The notes under the pieces: model-generated | The model's input: only the letters and a program-made list of their open reading frames with translations | Database searches by the model: none | Told to the model about the DNA's origin: nothing | Made by a program: the position numbers and the translations under genes | Shown here: in pieces, positions 15,169-22,977 of the stretch | Position numbering within the stretch: position 1 is the first letter of the stretch | Layout: each line of letters begins with the position of its first letter | Assembly: GCA_900766645.1 (NCBI GenBank) | Contig: CAAFWD010000035.1 | Span: forward strand, 1 to 22,977 | DNA length: 22,977 nucleotides | Source of the DNA: an uncultured Cetobacterium sp. | Lineage (GTDB): Bacteria; Fusobacteriota; Fusobacteriia; Fusobacteriales; Fusobacteriaceae | Direction of reading: 5' to 3'

Positions 15169-16266
15169 TTATCTATTAATTAGTAATGCTTTAGTTGGAC
15201 ACTTAGATGTACATACTCCACATCCAAAACATTGTCTTGGATCTATAACAGCCTTTTTATTCTCCATCTCTATAGCTTTATACCCACAAACTGTTTTACA
15301 TACTCCGCATCCAACACACTTTTCATTGTAAACTGTTGGAGCTACTGTAACGTAATTATGAGCTGTAATATTTTCCATATGCTTTATTGTTATTCCTCTG
15401 ATCTCATCTAATGACTTATATCCATTTTTATCTAACCAATCACTTGTTTCCTTAGCTATTCTTCCAAAAGCCTTTGGTCCTTCAATAATTCCTTGAGTAC
15501 AAACTTGAACAGCTGTAGCTCCTGCCATTACAAACTCAATAACGTCTTCTCCTTTTGTTATTCCTCCAACAGCAAATACTGGAATCTTTACAGATTTTGC
15601 TAACTCATAAACGACTCTTAATGCAATAGGTTTAATAGCCGCACCTGACATCCAACCATATCCATTTTTACTTCCCATATGTGGTCTTCCAGTTTCTAAA
15701 TCAATTGATAGACAAGGGCCTACTGAGTTTATTGCAACTAATCCATCTGCTCCTTCAGCTTCAAGTGTTTTTGCAACCTCTTCTAAATTTTCAACCCCTG
15801 GTGAAACTTTCATAAATATAGGTTTTTTAGTTAAAGATTTAGCAGCTCTCAATGTATTTAACATTGGAGTTAAATCTCTTCCTACATAGTGACTTGAAAT
15901 CTCATATCCATCTGCAAATTTATCTACAATAGGAATAAGCTTTTCAATATCAGCTTGTACATATCCCAATCCTATAATTAAAGGTTCCCCTTTTATTTTG
16001 CATTTTGCATATTCCTCTTCTACCCAGTGCTCTGGAGATAACTCAGACCATAACTCTGTATTTAAGAAGTGTTTTCCTTTAAAGTCATACATACATGGTT
16101 TTGGAATCTCTGCTGCTACACTCGATATAGTTTTCGCAACTACCCCTGCTGCTCCACCTTCCATAGATTCTTTTATTGCAACTGCATCCTTTGAAGGAGG
16201 CCCTGCTGCTACAATTACTGGATTTTCATACTCTAACCCTGCGAATGTTACTTTTATATTTGCCAT
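15169..16266 (-). CDS. PreA-like FMN-barrel protein with C-terminal 2x[4Fe-4S] ferredoxin domain
   Basis: A 365-residue cytoplasmic protein built like the dihydropyrimidine dehydrogenase subunit PreA. It has a dihydroorotate-dehydrogenase-type TIM barrel (about 1-290), with NPVIVAAGP at the start, FMKVSPG (151-157) and the phosphate-binding region FAVGGITKGEDV (231-242), followed by two ferredoxin motifs: Cys317, 320, 323, 327 and Cys346, 349, 352, 356. FMN binding is inferred from the fold. The block where pyrimidine-reducing members carry NxSCP reads YEISSHYVG (121-129), so the catalytic Cys is absent and pyrimidine reduction is doubtful. It sits between the permease (25-base gap) and the xanthine dehydrogenase (16-base gap), with a strong GGAGG site. 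An electron-transfer or purine-ring reductive role is suggested by context only. The partner PreT is not in the window. Confidence 0.85.
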   Translation of the reverse strand: MANIKVTFAGLEYENPVIVAAGPPSKDAVAIKESMEGGAAGVVAKTISSVAAEIPKPCMYDFKGKHFLNTELWSELSPEHWVEEEYAKCKIKGEPLIIGLGYVQADIEKLIPIVDKFADGYEISSHYVGRDLTPMLNTLRAAKSLTKKPIFMKVSPGVENLEEVAKTLEAEGADGLVAINSVGPCLSIDLETGRPHMGSKNGYGWMSGAAIKPIALRVVYELAKSVKIPVFAVGGITKGEDVIEFVMAGATAVQVCTQGIIEGPKAFGRIAKETSDWLDKNGYKSLDEIRGITIKHMENITAHNYVTVAPTVYNEKCVGCGVCKTVCGYKAIEMENKKAVIDPRQCFGCGVCTSKCPTKALLINR

Positions 16267-16291
16267 TTTTTATTTTCCTCCGTGTTATCTT

Positions 16292-17638
16292 TTATTTTTT
16301 TCCTAATTCATTGAAAATGATATTTAACGTTATTACTGTTAATGCTCCTAATGTTACTGGGCTTTGAAATAGTATTTTTGCCCACTGTGGGAAGTTAGTA
16401 AATAGTTGTGGTGTTGCTATTGGGGCTAGTGCCATTCCTAAACTTGTAGCAACAATAACTAAGTTTTTATTTTTATCATAGCTCACAGTTCCTAATCTTT
16501 TTATTCCGTTAGCTGAAACAATTCCGAACATTATTATTCCTGCTCCACCTAAAACGGGAGATGGTATAGCTGTTAATACTCCTATAACTTTCGGAAAGAA
16601 GCTTGAAACAAATAGAATTATTCCTGCTGCAGTTCCTACATATCTACTTTTTACTCCAGTTATTGCAGCTATTCCAACATTTTGACCAAACAGTGAGTGT
16701 GGAAAACTATTAAATAATCCCGCTAACATACTTGATAATCCGTGCCCTCTAAGTCCGGCTACAATACTATCTTGTGTTGGTTCAACAGAACAAATATCTG
16801 ATAAATTTATCTGATTTCCTGTAGCATCTGTCATTATAACTAGTTGAACTAAAAATAATGATAATACTGCTGTTATCTCAAATTTTGGAATTCCAAATTG
16901 TAATGGGGTATTTATTGTTAGCATCGCTGCATTTTCAACTCCACCAAAATCTGCTAATCCCATTGGAAAAGCAACTAGTGTTCCTAAAAAAATTCCAAGT
17001 AAAATAGCTATATTTCCTAAAAATCCCTTTGACAACTTTTGAATAGCTATAACTATTCCCATTGTAATAAGTGCTAGCAAAATATTTTTTAAACTTAGAT
17101 AATGAATACTTTTTGGTGATCCCGCTATCCATCTTAAAGCTACTGGAATTAATGATAATCCCATTGATGTAACAACTACTCCTGAAACTAAAGGAGGAAA
17201 ATATTTTAATAATTTTCCAAAAGCTGGAGCCATTAAAAAAGCAAATACTCCTGATAAAATTGTTGCTCCAAACATTACTTGAAGTCCAAATATTGGATCT
17301 GTCCCATTATAAGTTAATCCAACTGCCACTAAAGCTGAAACTCCAGCAAAACTAACCCCTTCAACTATAGGTAGTTTTGCTCCAATTTTCTTATGTACTC
17401 CAACTGTTTGTATAAAAGTTCCTATTCCTGCCATCATTAGTGTTGCACTTACTAAAGTATTTATCTGTCCTTGATCTAACCCTAAACTCTCACCTAAAAT
17501 CATAGGAACTGCAATTGCACCTGCACACATTGCCGCAACGTGCTGAATTCCTAATAAAAATAGATCTTTTGTATTCAATCTTTGATGTACTTCTTCCAAA
17601 ACAACTTTTCCATTAACATCTAACGTTTTTGTACTCAT
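16292..17638 (-). CDS. NCS2 family xanthine/urate-type permease
   Basis: Inner-membrane nucleobase transporter of the NCS2/NAT family, probably importing xanthine or urate with protons or sodium. The 448-residue protein is hydrophobic throughout (12-14 helices). It has the conserved His33 in GIQHVAAM of the first helix and the family signature QNVGIAAITG (319-328). At the place where XanQ, UraA and relatives carry a substrate-binding Glu in helix 8, this protein appears to have Asp271 (MTDATGNQ), a conservative change that may affect specificity. ATG 17638 follows GGAGGG at 3-4 bases. It lies between ssnA (24-base gap) and the PreA-like gene, and its place in the operon makes purine the likely cargo; uracil transport is less likely. 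Exact substrate is not determined. Confidence 0.9.
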   Translation of the reverse strand: MSTKTLDVNGKVVLEEVHQRLNTKDLFLLGIQHVAAMCAGAIAVPMILGESLGLDQGQINTLVSATLMMAGIGTFIQTVGVHKKIGAKLPIVEGVSFAGVSALVAVGLTYNGTDPIFGLQVMFGATILSGVFAFLMAPAFGKLLKYFPPLVSGVVVTSMGLSLIPVALRWIAGSPKSIHYLSLKNILLALITMGIVIAIQKLSKGFLGNIAILLGIFLGTLVAFPMGLADFGGVENAAMLTINTPLQFGIPKFEITAVLSLFLVQLVIMTDATGNQINLSDICSVEPTQDSIVAGLRGHGLSSMLAGLFNSFPHSLFGQNVGIAAITGVKSRYVGTAAGIILFVSSFFPKVIGVLTAIPSPVLGGAGIIMFGIVSANGIKRLGTVSYDKNKNLVIVATSLGMALAPIATPQLFTNFPQWAKILFQSPVTLGALTVITLNIIFNELGKK

Positions 17639-17662
17639 TTTCCCTCCGAAATTGATTAGGTT

Positions 17663-18988
17663 TTAGTTTCTATCCCACATCTTTCTTGAAATCTCTCTAG
17701 ATTTTTTAAATACATCTTTTTCATCCACAGTTAAAATTTTTCTATCCTTCATAATAAATTTTCCATTTATTATTGTACTAACTACATTTTTCCCCATTAC
17801 TCCAAATAGTAAATGGCTATTATAGTTATTTTCATTCATTTCTGTTAAAGGATCATAATCTACAATAATAATATCTGCATTTGCATCCTTTTCGATTACC
17901 CCAAATTTACCCATAAAATATTTTTCAGCTATTTTTCTATTATTTTTAAATAACATCTCAGGGATCTCTCCCCATGCAACTGAAGGACTACACTTATTAT
18001 GTTTGTGTAAAATATTTCCAACTTTTAAAGATTCAAACATATCATTTGTAAATCCATCTGTTCCAAGTCCAATATTTATTCCTTTAGCAAAAGTTTCTAA
18101 AACAGGAGCACATCCTACTGCATTTCCCATATTAGATTCTGGATTATGAACTACATTTGTATTTGTTTTCTTTAATAGCTCTAACTCAAAATCATTTACG
18201 TGTATACAATGAACTGCTATAGTTTTATCCCCTAAAACTCCAAAGTCATAAAGTCTTTCAACGACTCTTTTTCCACCATGATTTTCCAATGAATCATATA
18301 AATCATCAATTCCTTCTGCCGTATGAACATGATACCCTGCATCTATTCCATTCATAGCTTCTTGACACTTTTTCATACTTTCATCACATAATGTAAATGA
18401 TGCGTGAAGGCCAAACATTCCCCTTATCATATTTTCAGAGCTATTATTATATTTCTTTATAAAGTTTATATTTTCATCTATACCTTCTTGCATAATATTT
18501 ATTCCATCCCTATCAGAAACTTCATAACAAAGGCATGTTCTTATTCCTAACTCTTTAGCTGCATTAGCAATAACATCTAAACTTCCTGTTATAGAGTTTG
18601 GTCCTGCGTGATGATCAAATACTGTTGTTACTCCATTTTTAATTGAATCAATATAGGTTGTTAAAGCACTGTACTTTATATCATCATGATTTAACTTTTT
18701 ATCTACTTTCCACCAAAGAGTTTCAAGTACTTCTAAGAAATTTTTTGGAGAACCCGATGTGGCCATTCCTCTTGCAAAAGCACTATATATATGATGGTGT
18801 GTATTTATTATTCCCGGCATTATTATTTTCCCATCAACATCTATAAATTCTTCATCTGGATATTTTGGTCTTAATGTTTCTGTATCTCCCATATCTAATA
18901 TTTTCCCATCGAGAATATAAACTGCTCCATTTTCAAAAAATGGTTCCTTTTCATTGTGAGTTATAACTCTACCATTACCTATTAACAC
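17663..18988 (-). CDS. ssnA: Putative aminohydrolase SsnA
   Basis: Member of the metal-dependent amidohydrolase superfamily, near guanine deaminase and chlorohydrolases; the SsnA group is found with selenium-linked molybdenum hydroxylases. The 441 residues carry the metal ligands His64 and His66 (NTHHHIY), His222 (HVHTAEG), His263 (AVHCIHVND) and Asp311 (GLGTDGF), so it should be active on a C-N bond of a purine or opened-ring product. It is required for urate breakdown in some gut bacteria, though I do not know its exact reaction. Translation starts at GTG 18988, six bases after AGGAGG. It is fourth in the operon, 10 bases after the D-aminoacylase relative and 24 bases before the permease. 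Guanine deaminase is the main alternative reading. Confidence 0.88.
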   Translation of the reverse strand: MLIGNGRVITHNEKEPFFENGAVYILDGKILDMGDTETLRPKYPDEEFIDVDGKIIMPGIINTHHHIYSAFARGMATSGSPKNFLEVLETLWWKVDKKLNHDDIKYSALTTYIDSIKNGVTTVFDHHAGPNSITGSLDVIANAAKELGIRTCLCYEVSDRDGINIMQEGIDENINFIKKYNNSSENMIRGMFGLHASFTLCDESMKKCQEAMNGIDAGYHVHTAEGIDDLYDSLENHGGKRVVERLYDFGVLGDKTIAVHCIHVNDFELELLKKTNTNVVHNPESNMGNAVGCAPVLETFAKGINIGLGTDGFTNDMFESLKVGNILHKHNKCSPSVAWGEIPEMLFKNNRKIAEKYFMGKFGVIEKDANADIIIVDYDPLTEMNENNYNSHLLFGVMGKNVVSTIINGKFIMKDRKILTVDEKDVFKKSREISRKMWDRN

Positions 18989-18998
18989 ACTAAACCTC

Positions 18999-20582
18999 CT
19001 AAGCTCTTCTTATTACTTCTCCTGCTAAAACTTTATGGTAAGTTCCCTCCTCTAAAACAACTTTTCCATTAATTAATACATAATCAATCCCCTCTGGATA
19101 TTGTGTTGGATCAACATAAGTTCCTTTATCTGTAACCTTATCCATATCGATAATAAGAATATCTGCTGCATACCCTTCTTTTAAAACACCTCTATTTTTT
19201 ATTCTAAAGGCATCTGCTGCTTTTTTAGTCATCTTATAGATGGCTTCTTCAACAGATAAAACTTTTTGCTCTCTTACATATTTTCCTAAAACTCTCGGGA
19301 ATGATCCAAAAGCTCTTGGATGTGGTTTTCCTGATAGCAGACCATCTGTACAAACGTTGTGCTCAGGTCTTTTCATTATTTTGATTACATGTTCCTCTAG
19401 TCCGTAAAAATCAACCATCCCAACTGCATTTTCCTCTTGTAATAAAAGATCAAAAGTTGCATTATAAGCATCTTTACCTCTTATTTGTCCAATCTCTAAA
19501 AGATTTTTTCCTATTAAATCCTGGTTCTTTTCAGTTTTGGCTGAAGTTACAAAAATCTGATCTAATCCTGCAAAATCAACAAAGTTATCCCATCCTGGAA
19601 TTCCATTTTCCATATCATAGATCATCTTGTCTCTTTGTTCTTGATCTGCTAATCTTTTCATCAGCTCATCCGTTCCCCCTGCATGAGCCCATGGTGGTAA
19701 AATAACTCCCAACATTGTGCTTCCTGCTGCATATGGATATTGATCAAAAGAAACCTCAATTCCCTCACTTTTAGCTTCTTCTAATAATTCCAACATCTCA
19801 TCTAAATACTTCCAGTTATTTTTTCCACATATTTTAAAGTGAGAGAAATGAACTCTTACCCCTGATTTTTTACCAATCTCTATTACTTCTCTCATAGAAT
19901 CAACAATTGTGTCAGCTTCACTTCTTTGGTGAATTACAAATGCTCCATCATATTCAGCTACAACCTTACACATCCCTATAACCTCTTTAGTTTCAGAGTA
20001 TGCACAAGGAATATATATCAATCCTGTAGAAAGACCTAGCGCCCCCGCCTCCATCTCTCTTCTTGTAATATCACACATTTTTTTTATCTCTTCATCTGTT
20101 GCAGGTCTTCCCTCTAATCCCATGGCCTCCATACGAATATTTCCATGTGGAACTAAATAAGATTCATTTAAACCTACTCCCTTCTCTTCCATCATTTTTA
20201 AATAATTATCTGTTGTTTCATACTCCCAGTTAATCTCATCAGATTCACCATCTAGCCCCGCAATATTTTTTCTCCACGAACTAATATAGGCCTTTGGTAA
20301 AGGGGCCATGGATATTCCATCTTGCCCCAAAACCTCAGTTGTGATACCTTGTCTTATTTTTATTTGATTATATGGGTTGACTAAAATCATAAGATCCGAG
20401 TGACTATGTGTATCAATAAACCCTGGACAAACAACTCTTCCTTTAGCATCAATAATTTTATCTACACTTTCATCCACTTGACCTATTTTTGTTATTATAC
20501 TATCCTCTATTAAAATACTCCCTTGATATTTAGGAGTGTTATTTCCATCAACTATCACAGCATTTTTTATAAGTGTTTTCAT
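18999..20582 (-). CDS. N-acyl-D-amino-acid deacylase (D-aminoacylase) family amidohydrolase
   Basis: Amidohydrolase of the D-aminoacylase type, 527 residues, normal for the family. Metal ligands His59 and His61 (DTHSHSD), His218 (VIHQRSE), His248 (HFSHFK) and Asp413 (CTDGLLSG) are present, and the 30-residue spacing of the two later histidines equals that of the Alcaligenes enzyme (His220, His250). The metal-bridging Cys96 of that enzyme (GNCG) falls exactly on Asp88 (GQDG) here. The C-terminal small beta-domain is complete. The ATG at 20582 follows GGAGAG; the gene lies 18 bases after ygeY and 10 bases before ssnA, so it is firmly inside the purine operon. A substrate derived from purine breakdown, such as an N-carbamoyl or N-formyl compound, is more likely than an acylated D-amino acid, but this is inference. 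Confidence 0.87.
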   Translation of the reverse strand: MKTLIKNAVIVDGNNTPKYQGSILIEDSIITKIGQVDESVDKIIDAKGRVVCPGFIDTHSHSDLMILVNPYNQIKIRQGITTEVLGQDGISMAPLPKAYISSWRKNIAGLDGESDEINWEYETTDNYLKMMEEKGVGLNESYLVPHGNIRMEAMGLEGRPATDEEIKKMCDITRREMEAGALGLSTGLIYIPCAYSETKEVIGMCKVVAEYDGAFVIHQRSEADTIVDSMREVIEIGKKSGVRVHFSHFKICGKNNWKYLDEMLELLEEAKSEGIEVSFDQYPYAAGSTMLGVILPPWAHAGGTDELMKRLADQEQRDKMIYDMENGIPGWDNFVDFAGLDQIFVTSAKTEKNQDLIGKNLLEIGQIRGKDAYNATFDLLLQEENAVGMVDFYGLEEHVIKIMKRPEHNVCTDGLLSGKPHPRAFGSFPRVLGKYVREQKVLSVEEAIYKMTKKAADAFRIKNRGVLKEGYAADILIIDMDKVTDKGTYVDPTQYPEGIDYVLINGKVVLEEGTYHKVLAGEVIRRA

Positions 20583-20600
20583 TGTAACTCTCCTTTATTT

Positions 20601-21788
20601 TTACTTTTTATAAAGAGATCTTAAAATTCCATAGTACCCTTGAGTTCCTTTAATAAGTTGATCTATCTCAATGTGCTCATCTATTGTATGAGCTAAGTTT
20701 TCTCTCGATGGTCCAAATCCTACTGTAGGAATTTTTGCCTCTCCTGCATAGTGAGATCCATTCGTACAGAATGAGTATTGAGTTATCTCAGGATTTAATC
20801 CTACTGATTTTAATCCTTCATAAGCTATCTTCGTAAACTCATCATCTTTCTCATATAACCACCCTGGGAAAAATCTTTCTCCTTCTATTACATTTCCTGT
20901 ATGACACATCTCTTTTCCAACTGAGTAAGAAACTTTTATCTTCATTTTCTCATCTTCAGACATTAATCTATCTGCTAACTCTTGAAGTGGTTTTATTACA
21001 TTTTCCATAGTTTCTCCAACTAAAAGTCTTCTATCATATGTAGCTCTACAGTACTCAGGGACAACTGATGCTCCTGGATACGGAGCTGATTTAATATCAA
21101 CAAGCTCTAAAATTCCTGGTCCTAATACTGGATGCATAGGTGGAACTAATTTATTGATCTCTTGAACTACTGTCGCCATTTTGTATACTGCATTTATTCC
21201 CTTATCTGGATTTGCAGAGTGCGCTGGCTTTCCAAATGTCTCAACAACAATCTCTCCTCTTCCTCTTTGTCCAATCTTTAAATTAAGTTCCGAGCACTCA
21301 CCAATCACAACATAATCAGGTTTTACTGCTTCACTTATCTTTCTAGCTGCAATCCCTTCAAAACATTCTTCATGTACAACACCAGCTACATAGATCTCTC
21401 CTTCGAAGTCTTTGTTACAATCCTCTGCAAAGTATGAACACGCAGATATCATAGCTCCTACCTGCCCTTTCATATCAGATGTTCCTCTTCCATAGATTTT
21501 TCCATCAGCTATTGTTGCATCAAATGGTCCATAAGTCCACTTACTCTCATCTTGAACAGGAACCGTATCTATATGTCCATCAAATAAAATTTTCTTTCCT
21601 GGCTTTTTCCCCTGAATCTTTCCAACTATATTTCCATATACATCTACAAAACAATCATCAAATCCTAACTCTTTAAATGATTTCTTTATTACTTCAACAA
21701 CCTCTCCCTCTTGTCCTGAGTAACTAGGAGCTTTGATTAATTCCTGACATAATTTTACAATTTGTTCCTCTCTTGATTTTGAAAACAT
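20601..21788 (-). CDS. ygeY: YgeY family selenium metabolism-linked M20 hydrolase
   Basis: Zinc-dependent M20-type amidohydrolase/peptidase relative, 395 residues. The metal and catalytic residues are all visible: His72 and Asp74 (DGHIDTVP), Asp105 (GTSDMKG), Glu140 and Glu141 (VVHEECFEG), Glu164 (GECSELN) and His367 (ENLAHTIDE). The dimerisation domain lies at about 175-290. YgeY proteins occur with selenium-linked xanthine dehydrogenases, SsnA and DpaL, and a role in hydrolysing a ureido/carbamoyl intermediate before DpaL is the likely function. It is related to acetylornithine and succinyl-diaminopimelate deacylases, which are the alternative readings. The ATG at 21788 follows AGGAGG at 7 bases. 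The gap to dpaL upstream is 37 bases and to the D-aminoacylase gene downstream 18 bases; no internal promoter is seen. Confidence 0.92.
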   Translation of the reverse strand: MFSKSREEQIVKLCQELIKAPSYSGQEGEVVEVIKKSFKELGFDDCFVDVYGNIVGKIQGKKPGKKILFDGHIDTVPVQDESKWTYGPFDATIADGKIYGRGTSDMKGQVGAMISACSYFAEDCNKDFEGEIYVAGVVHEECFEGIAARKISEAVKPDYVVIGECSELNLKIGQRGRGEIVVETFGKPAHSANPDKGINAVYKMATVVQEINKLVPPMHPVLGPGILELVDIKSAPYPGASVVPEYCRATYDRRLLVGETMENVIKPLQELADRLMSEDEKMKIKVSYSVGKEMCHTGNVIEGERFFPGWLYEKDDEFTKIAYEGLKSVGLNPEITQYSFCTNGSHYAGEAKIPTVGFGPSRENLAHTIDEHIEIDQLIKGTQGYYGILRSLYKK

Positions 21789-21825
21789 TTTTGTTCCTCC
21801 TAAGTCTTATTTTTTCTAATAGTTA

Positions 21826-22977
21826 TTATTTTCCACAATCTCCAAACCAAACAATATCTCTATATTTTTTTGGGTCTGTATCTCCCTCTGTACTAAACAG
21901 AAGTACTCTTGAGTTTTCATCCAATTTCAACTCTTTTCTTAATTCCTTATACTCATCATTCGTCATAATTTCATAAAGAACACCCATAGTTACTGCTCCT
22001 GATTCTCCTGACTTTACAAAATCATCTCCCTCTAATGGATTTCCTAAAATTCTCATTCCATTTGCAGCACTCCAATCTGGACAAGATAGGAACGCTGAAC
22101 TATAGTTTCTTAAAATCTCCCATCCAATTGTATTTGGCTCTCCACAAGCAAGTCCTGCCATTATTGTTTGCATTGTTCCACCAACAAATCTTGGTTTTCC
22201 ATCCTTGGCTAATGCCGATTTATATATACAGTCTGCTAAATCTGATTCTGCAATCACTGTTATTGGACAATCCTTTCCATACATTGAAGCAAATACTCCT
22301 TGTACAGCTCCAGCCATTGACCCTACTCCAGCTTGTAGGAATATATGAGTTGGTCTATCAACGCCATATCCTTTTAATTGCTCTACAGCTTCTAGTGCCA
22401 TAGTTCCATATCCTTGCATAATCCATGTAGGAATCTCTTCATATCCTTCCCATGCAGTATCTTGAACTACTACTCCGTTTGTTTCTGCTGCATTTTTAGC
22501 TGCTAATCTAACTGCATCATCATAATTCATATCAGTTATAGAAGCTTCTGCCCCCTCTTTTCTAATGTTTTCTAATCTTGTTTCTGACGATCCAAAAGGC
22601 ATATACACAACTGATTTTTGTTTTAATCTATTGGCTGTCCATGCAACTCCTCTTCCGTGGTTTCCATCTGTTGCTGTATAAAAAGTTACATCTCCTAATT
22701 TAGCTTTTACTTCATCAGAAGTTAACCTATCAAATCCCAATTCAGAAATATCTTCTCCTAATTTTGATGCAAGATATTTTGCCATAGCAAATGATCCACC
22801 TAAAACTTTAAAAGCATTTAAACCAAATCTATATGATTCGTCTTTTACATATACTCCACCTAGTCCAATATTTTTTGCTATATTATCTAATTTTGCTAAA
22901 GGTGTTGCTTTATATTGAGGAAAACTACTATGAAATTCCTTAGCTTTTACTACCTCATTAACTGTCAGAATGTCTAA
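21826..22977 (-). CDS. dpaL: 2,3-Diaminopropionate ammonia-lyase (5' truncated by window)
   Basis: PLP enzyme (also called YgeX) that converts 2,3-diaminopropionate to pyruvate and two ammonia. The frame is open to the right edge, and the residues before the first visible Met (22785) are clearly part of the protein: visible residues 44-63 hold VKDESYRFGLNAFKVLGGS with the PLP-binding Lys57. So Met 22785 is not the start, and about 15-20 residues lie outside. Other signatures are TDGNHGRGVAW, VVQDTAWEGY, the PLP phosphate loop AGVGSMAG, MAGLACGEPN and STEGDTDPKKYRD at the C-terminus. All match the E. coli protein (398 residues) closely; 383 residues are visible. It is the first visible gene of the minus-strand operon, whose promoter lies outside the window. 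In purine breakdown it would supply the final pyruvate and ammonia. Confidence 0.95.
   Translation of the reverse strand, partial: LDILTVNEVVKAKEFHSSFPQYKATPLAKLDNIAKNIGLGGVYVKDESYRFGLNAFKVLGGSFAMAKYLASKLGEDISELGFDRLTSDEVKAKLGDVTFYTATDGNHGRGVAWTANRLKQKSVVYMPFGSSETRLENIRKEGAEASITDMNYDDAVRLAAKNAAETNGVVVQDTAWEGYEEIPTWIMQGYGTMALEAVEQLKGYGVDRPTHIFLQAGVGSMAGAVQGVFASMYGKDCPITVIAESDLADCIYKSALAKDGKPRFVGGTMQTIMAGLACGEPNTIGWEILRNYSSAFLSCPDWSAANGMRILGNPLEGDDFVKSGESGAVTMGVLYEIMTNDEYKELRKELKLDENSRVLLFSTEGDTDPKKYRDIVWFGDCGK

Noticed and set aside
22035..22403. Open 122-codon frame on the plus strand inside dpaL
   Set aside because: Antisense to strongly conserved dpaL sequence, Leu/Gln-rich low-complexity translation, no ribosome binding site.
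1..22977. tRNA, rRNA, CRISPR arrays, insertion sequences, phage genes or attachment sites
   Set aside because: I found no repeat-spacer pattern, transposase or integrase coding sequence, or structural RNA; intergenic gaps are all under 170 bases and hold only promoters, ribosome binding sites and terminators.

Overview
The window is an AT-rich bacterial segment with compact, closely spaced genes, strong GGAGG-type ribosome binding sites and short intrinsic terminators. Codon use, the pair of MATE transporters, the UPF0371 (DUF1846) protein and the mix of selenium-linked purine genes suggest a strict anaerobe. My best guess is Fusobacteriota (Fusobacterium or Cetobacterium type), with a low-GC Clostridium as the alternative. 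I cannot place it to species from sequence alone.

Layout. Bases 1-2672 (+) hold two overlapping MATE efflux genes, the first cut by the window edge, closed by a terminator. Bases 2839-6549 (+) encode a large exported GH2 beta-galactosidase with a C-terminal NPCBM-like carbohydrate-binding domain. A nucleoside hydrolase (6582-7511, -) converges on it and shares a bidirectional terminator. Bases 7650-11042 (+) carry a DUF1846 protein, a DUF4234 membrane protein, a small coupled membrane protein and the bifunctional coenzyme A enzyme CoaBC. A dihydropyrimidinase/hydantoinase gene follows (11107-12441, +). From 12597 to the right edge everything is on the minus strand: seven genes with gaps of 10-37 bases. 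In transcription order they are dpaL (ygeX, 5' end outside the window), ygeY, an N-acyl-D-amino-acid deacylase relative, ssnA, an NCS2 purine permease, a PreA-like FMN/Fe-S protein and a fused Fe-S/Mo xanthine dehydrogenase of the selenium-dependent type.

How the genes work together. The minus-strand operon is a version of the selenium-linked purine (xanthine/urate) catabolic locus known from E. coli (the ygeW-ygeX-ygeY-hyuA...ygfK-ssnA region) and from gut anaerobes. A permease imports the purine. The molybdenum hydroxylase interconverts hypoxanthine, xanthine and urate. SsnA, YgeY, probably the D-aminoacylase relative and perhaps the convergent hydantoinase open rings and trim C-N bonds. 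DpaL deaminates 2,3-diaminopropionate to pyruvate and ammonia, giving carbon, nitrogen and possibly energy. The nucleoside hydrolase could supply free bases.

The unusual points are these: the Mo enzyme has no FAD domain and sits beside a PreA-like protein that lacks the normal catalytic NxSCP motif; the D-aminoacylase relative has Asp where the family has its metal-bridging Cys; and the hydantoinase gene is placed convergently. YgeW and YgfK are not in the window, but the operon continues past the right edge.
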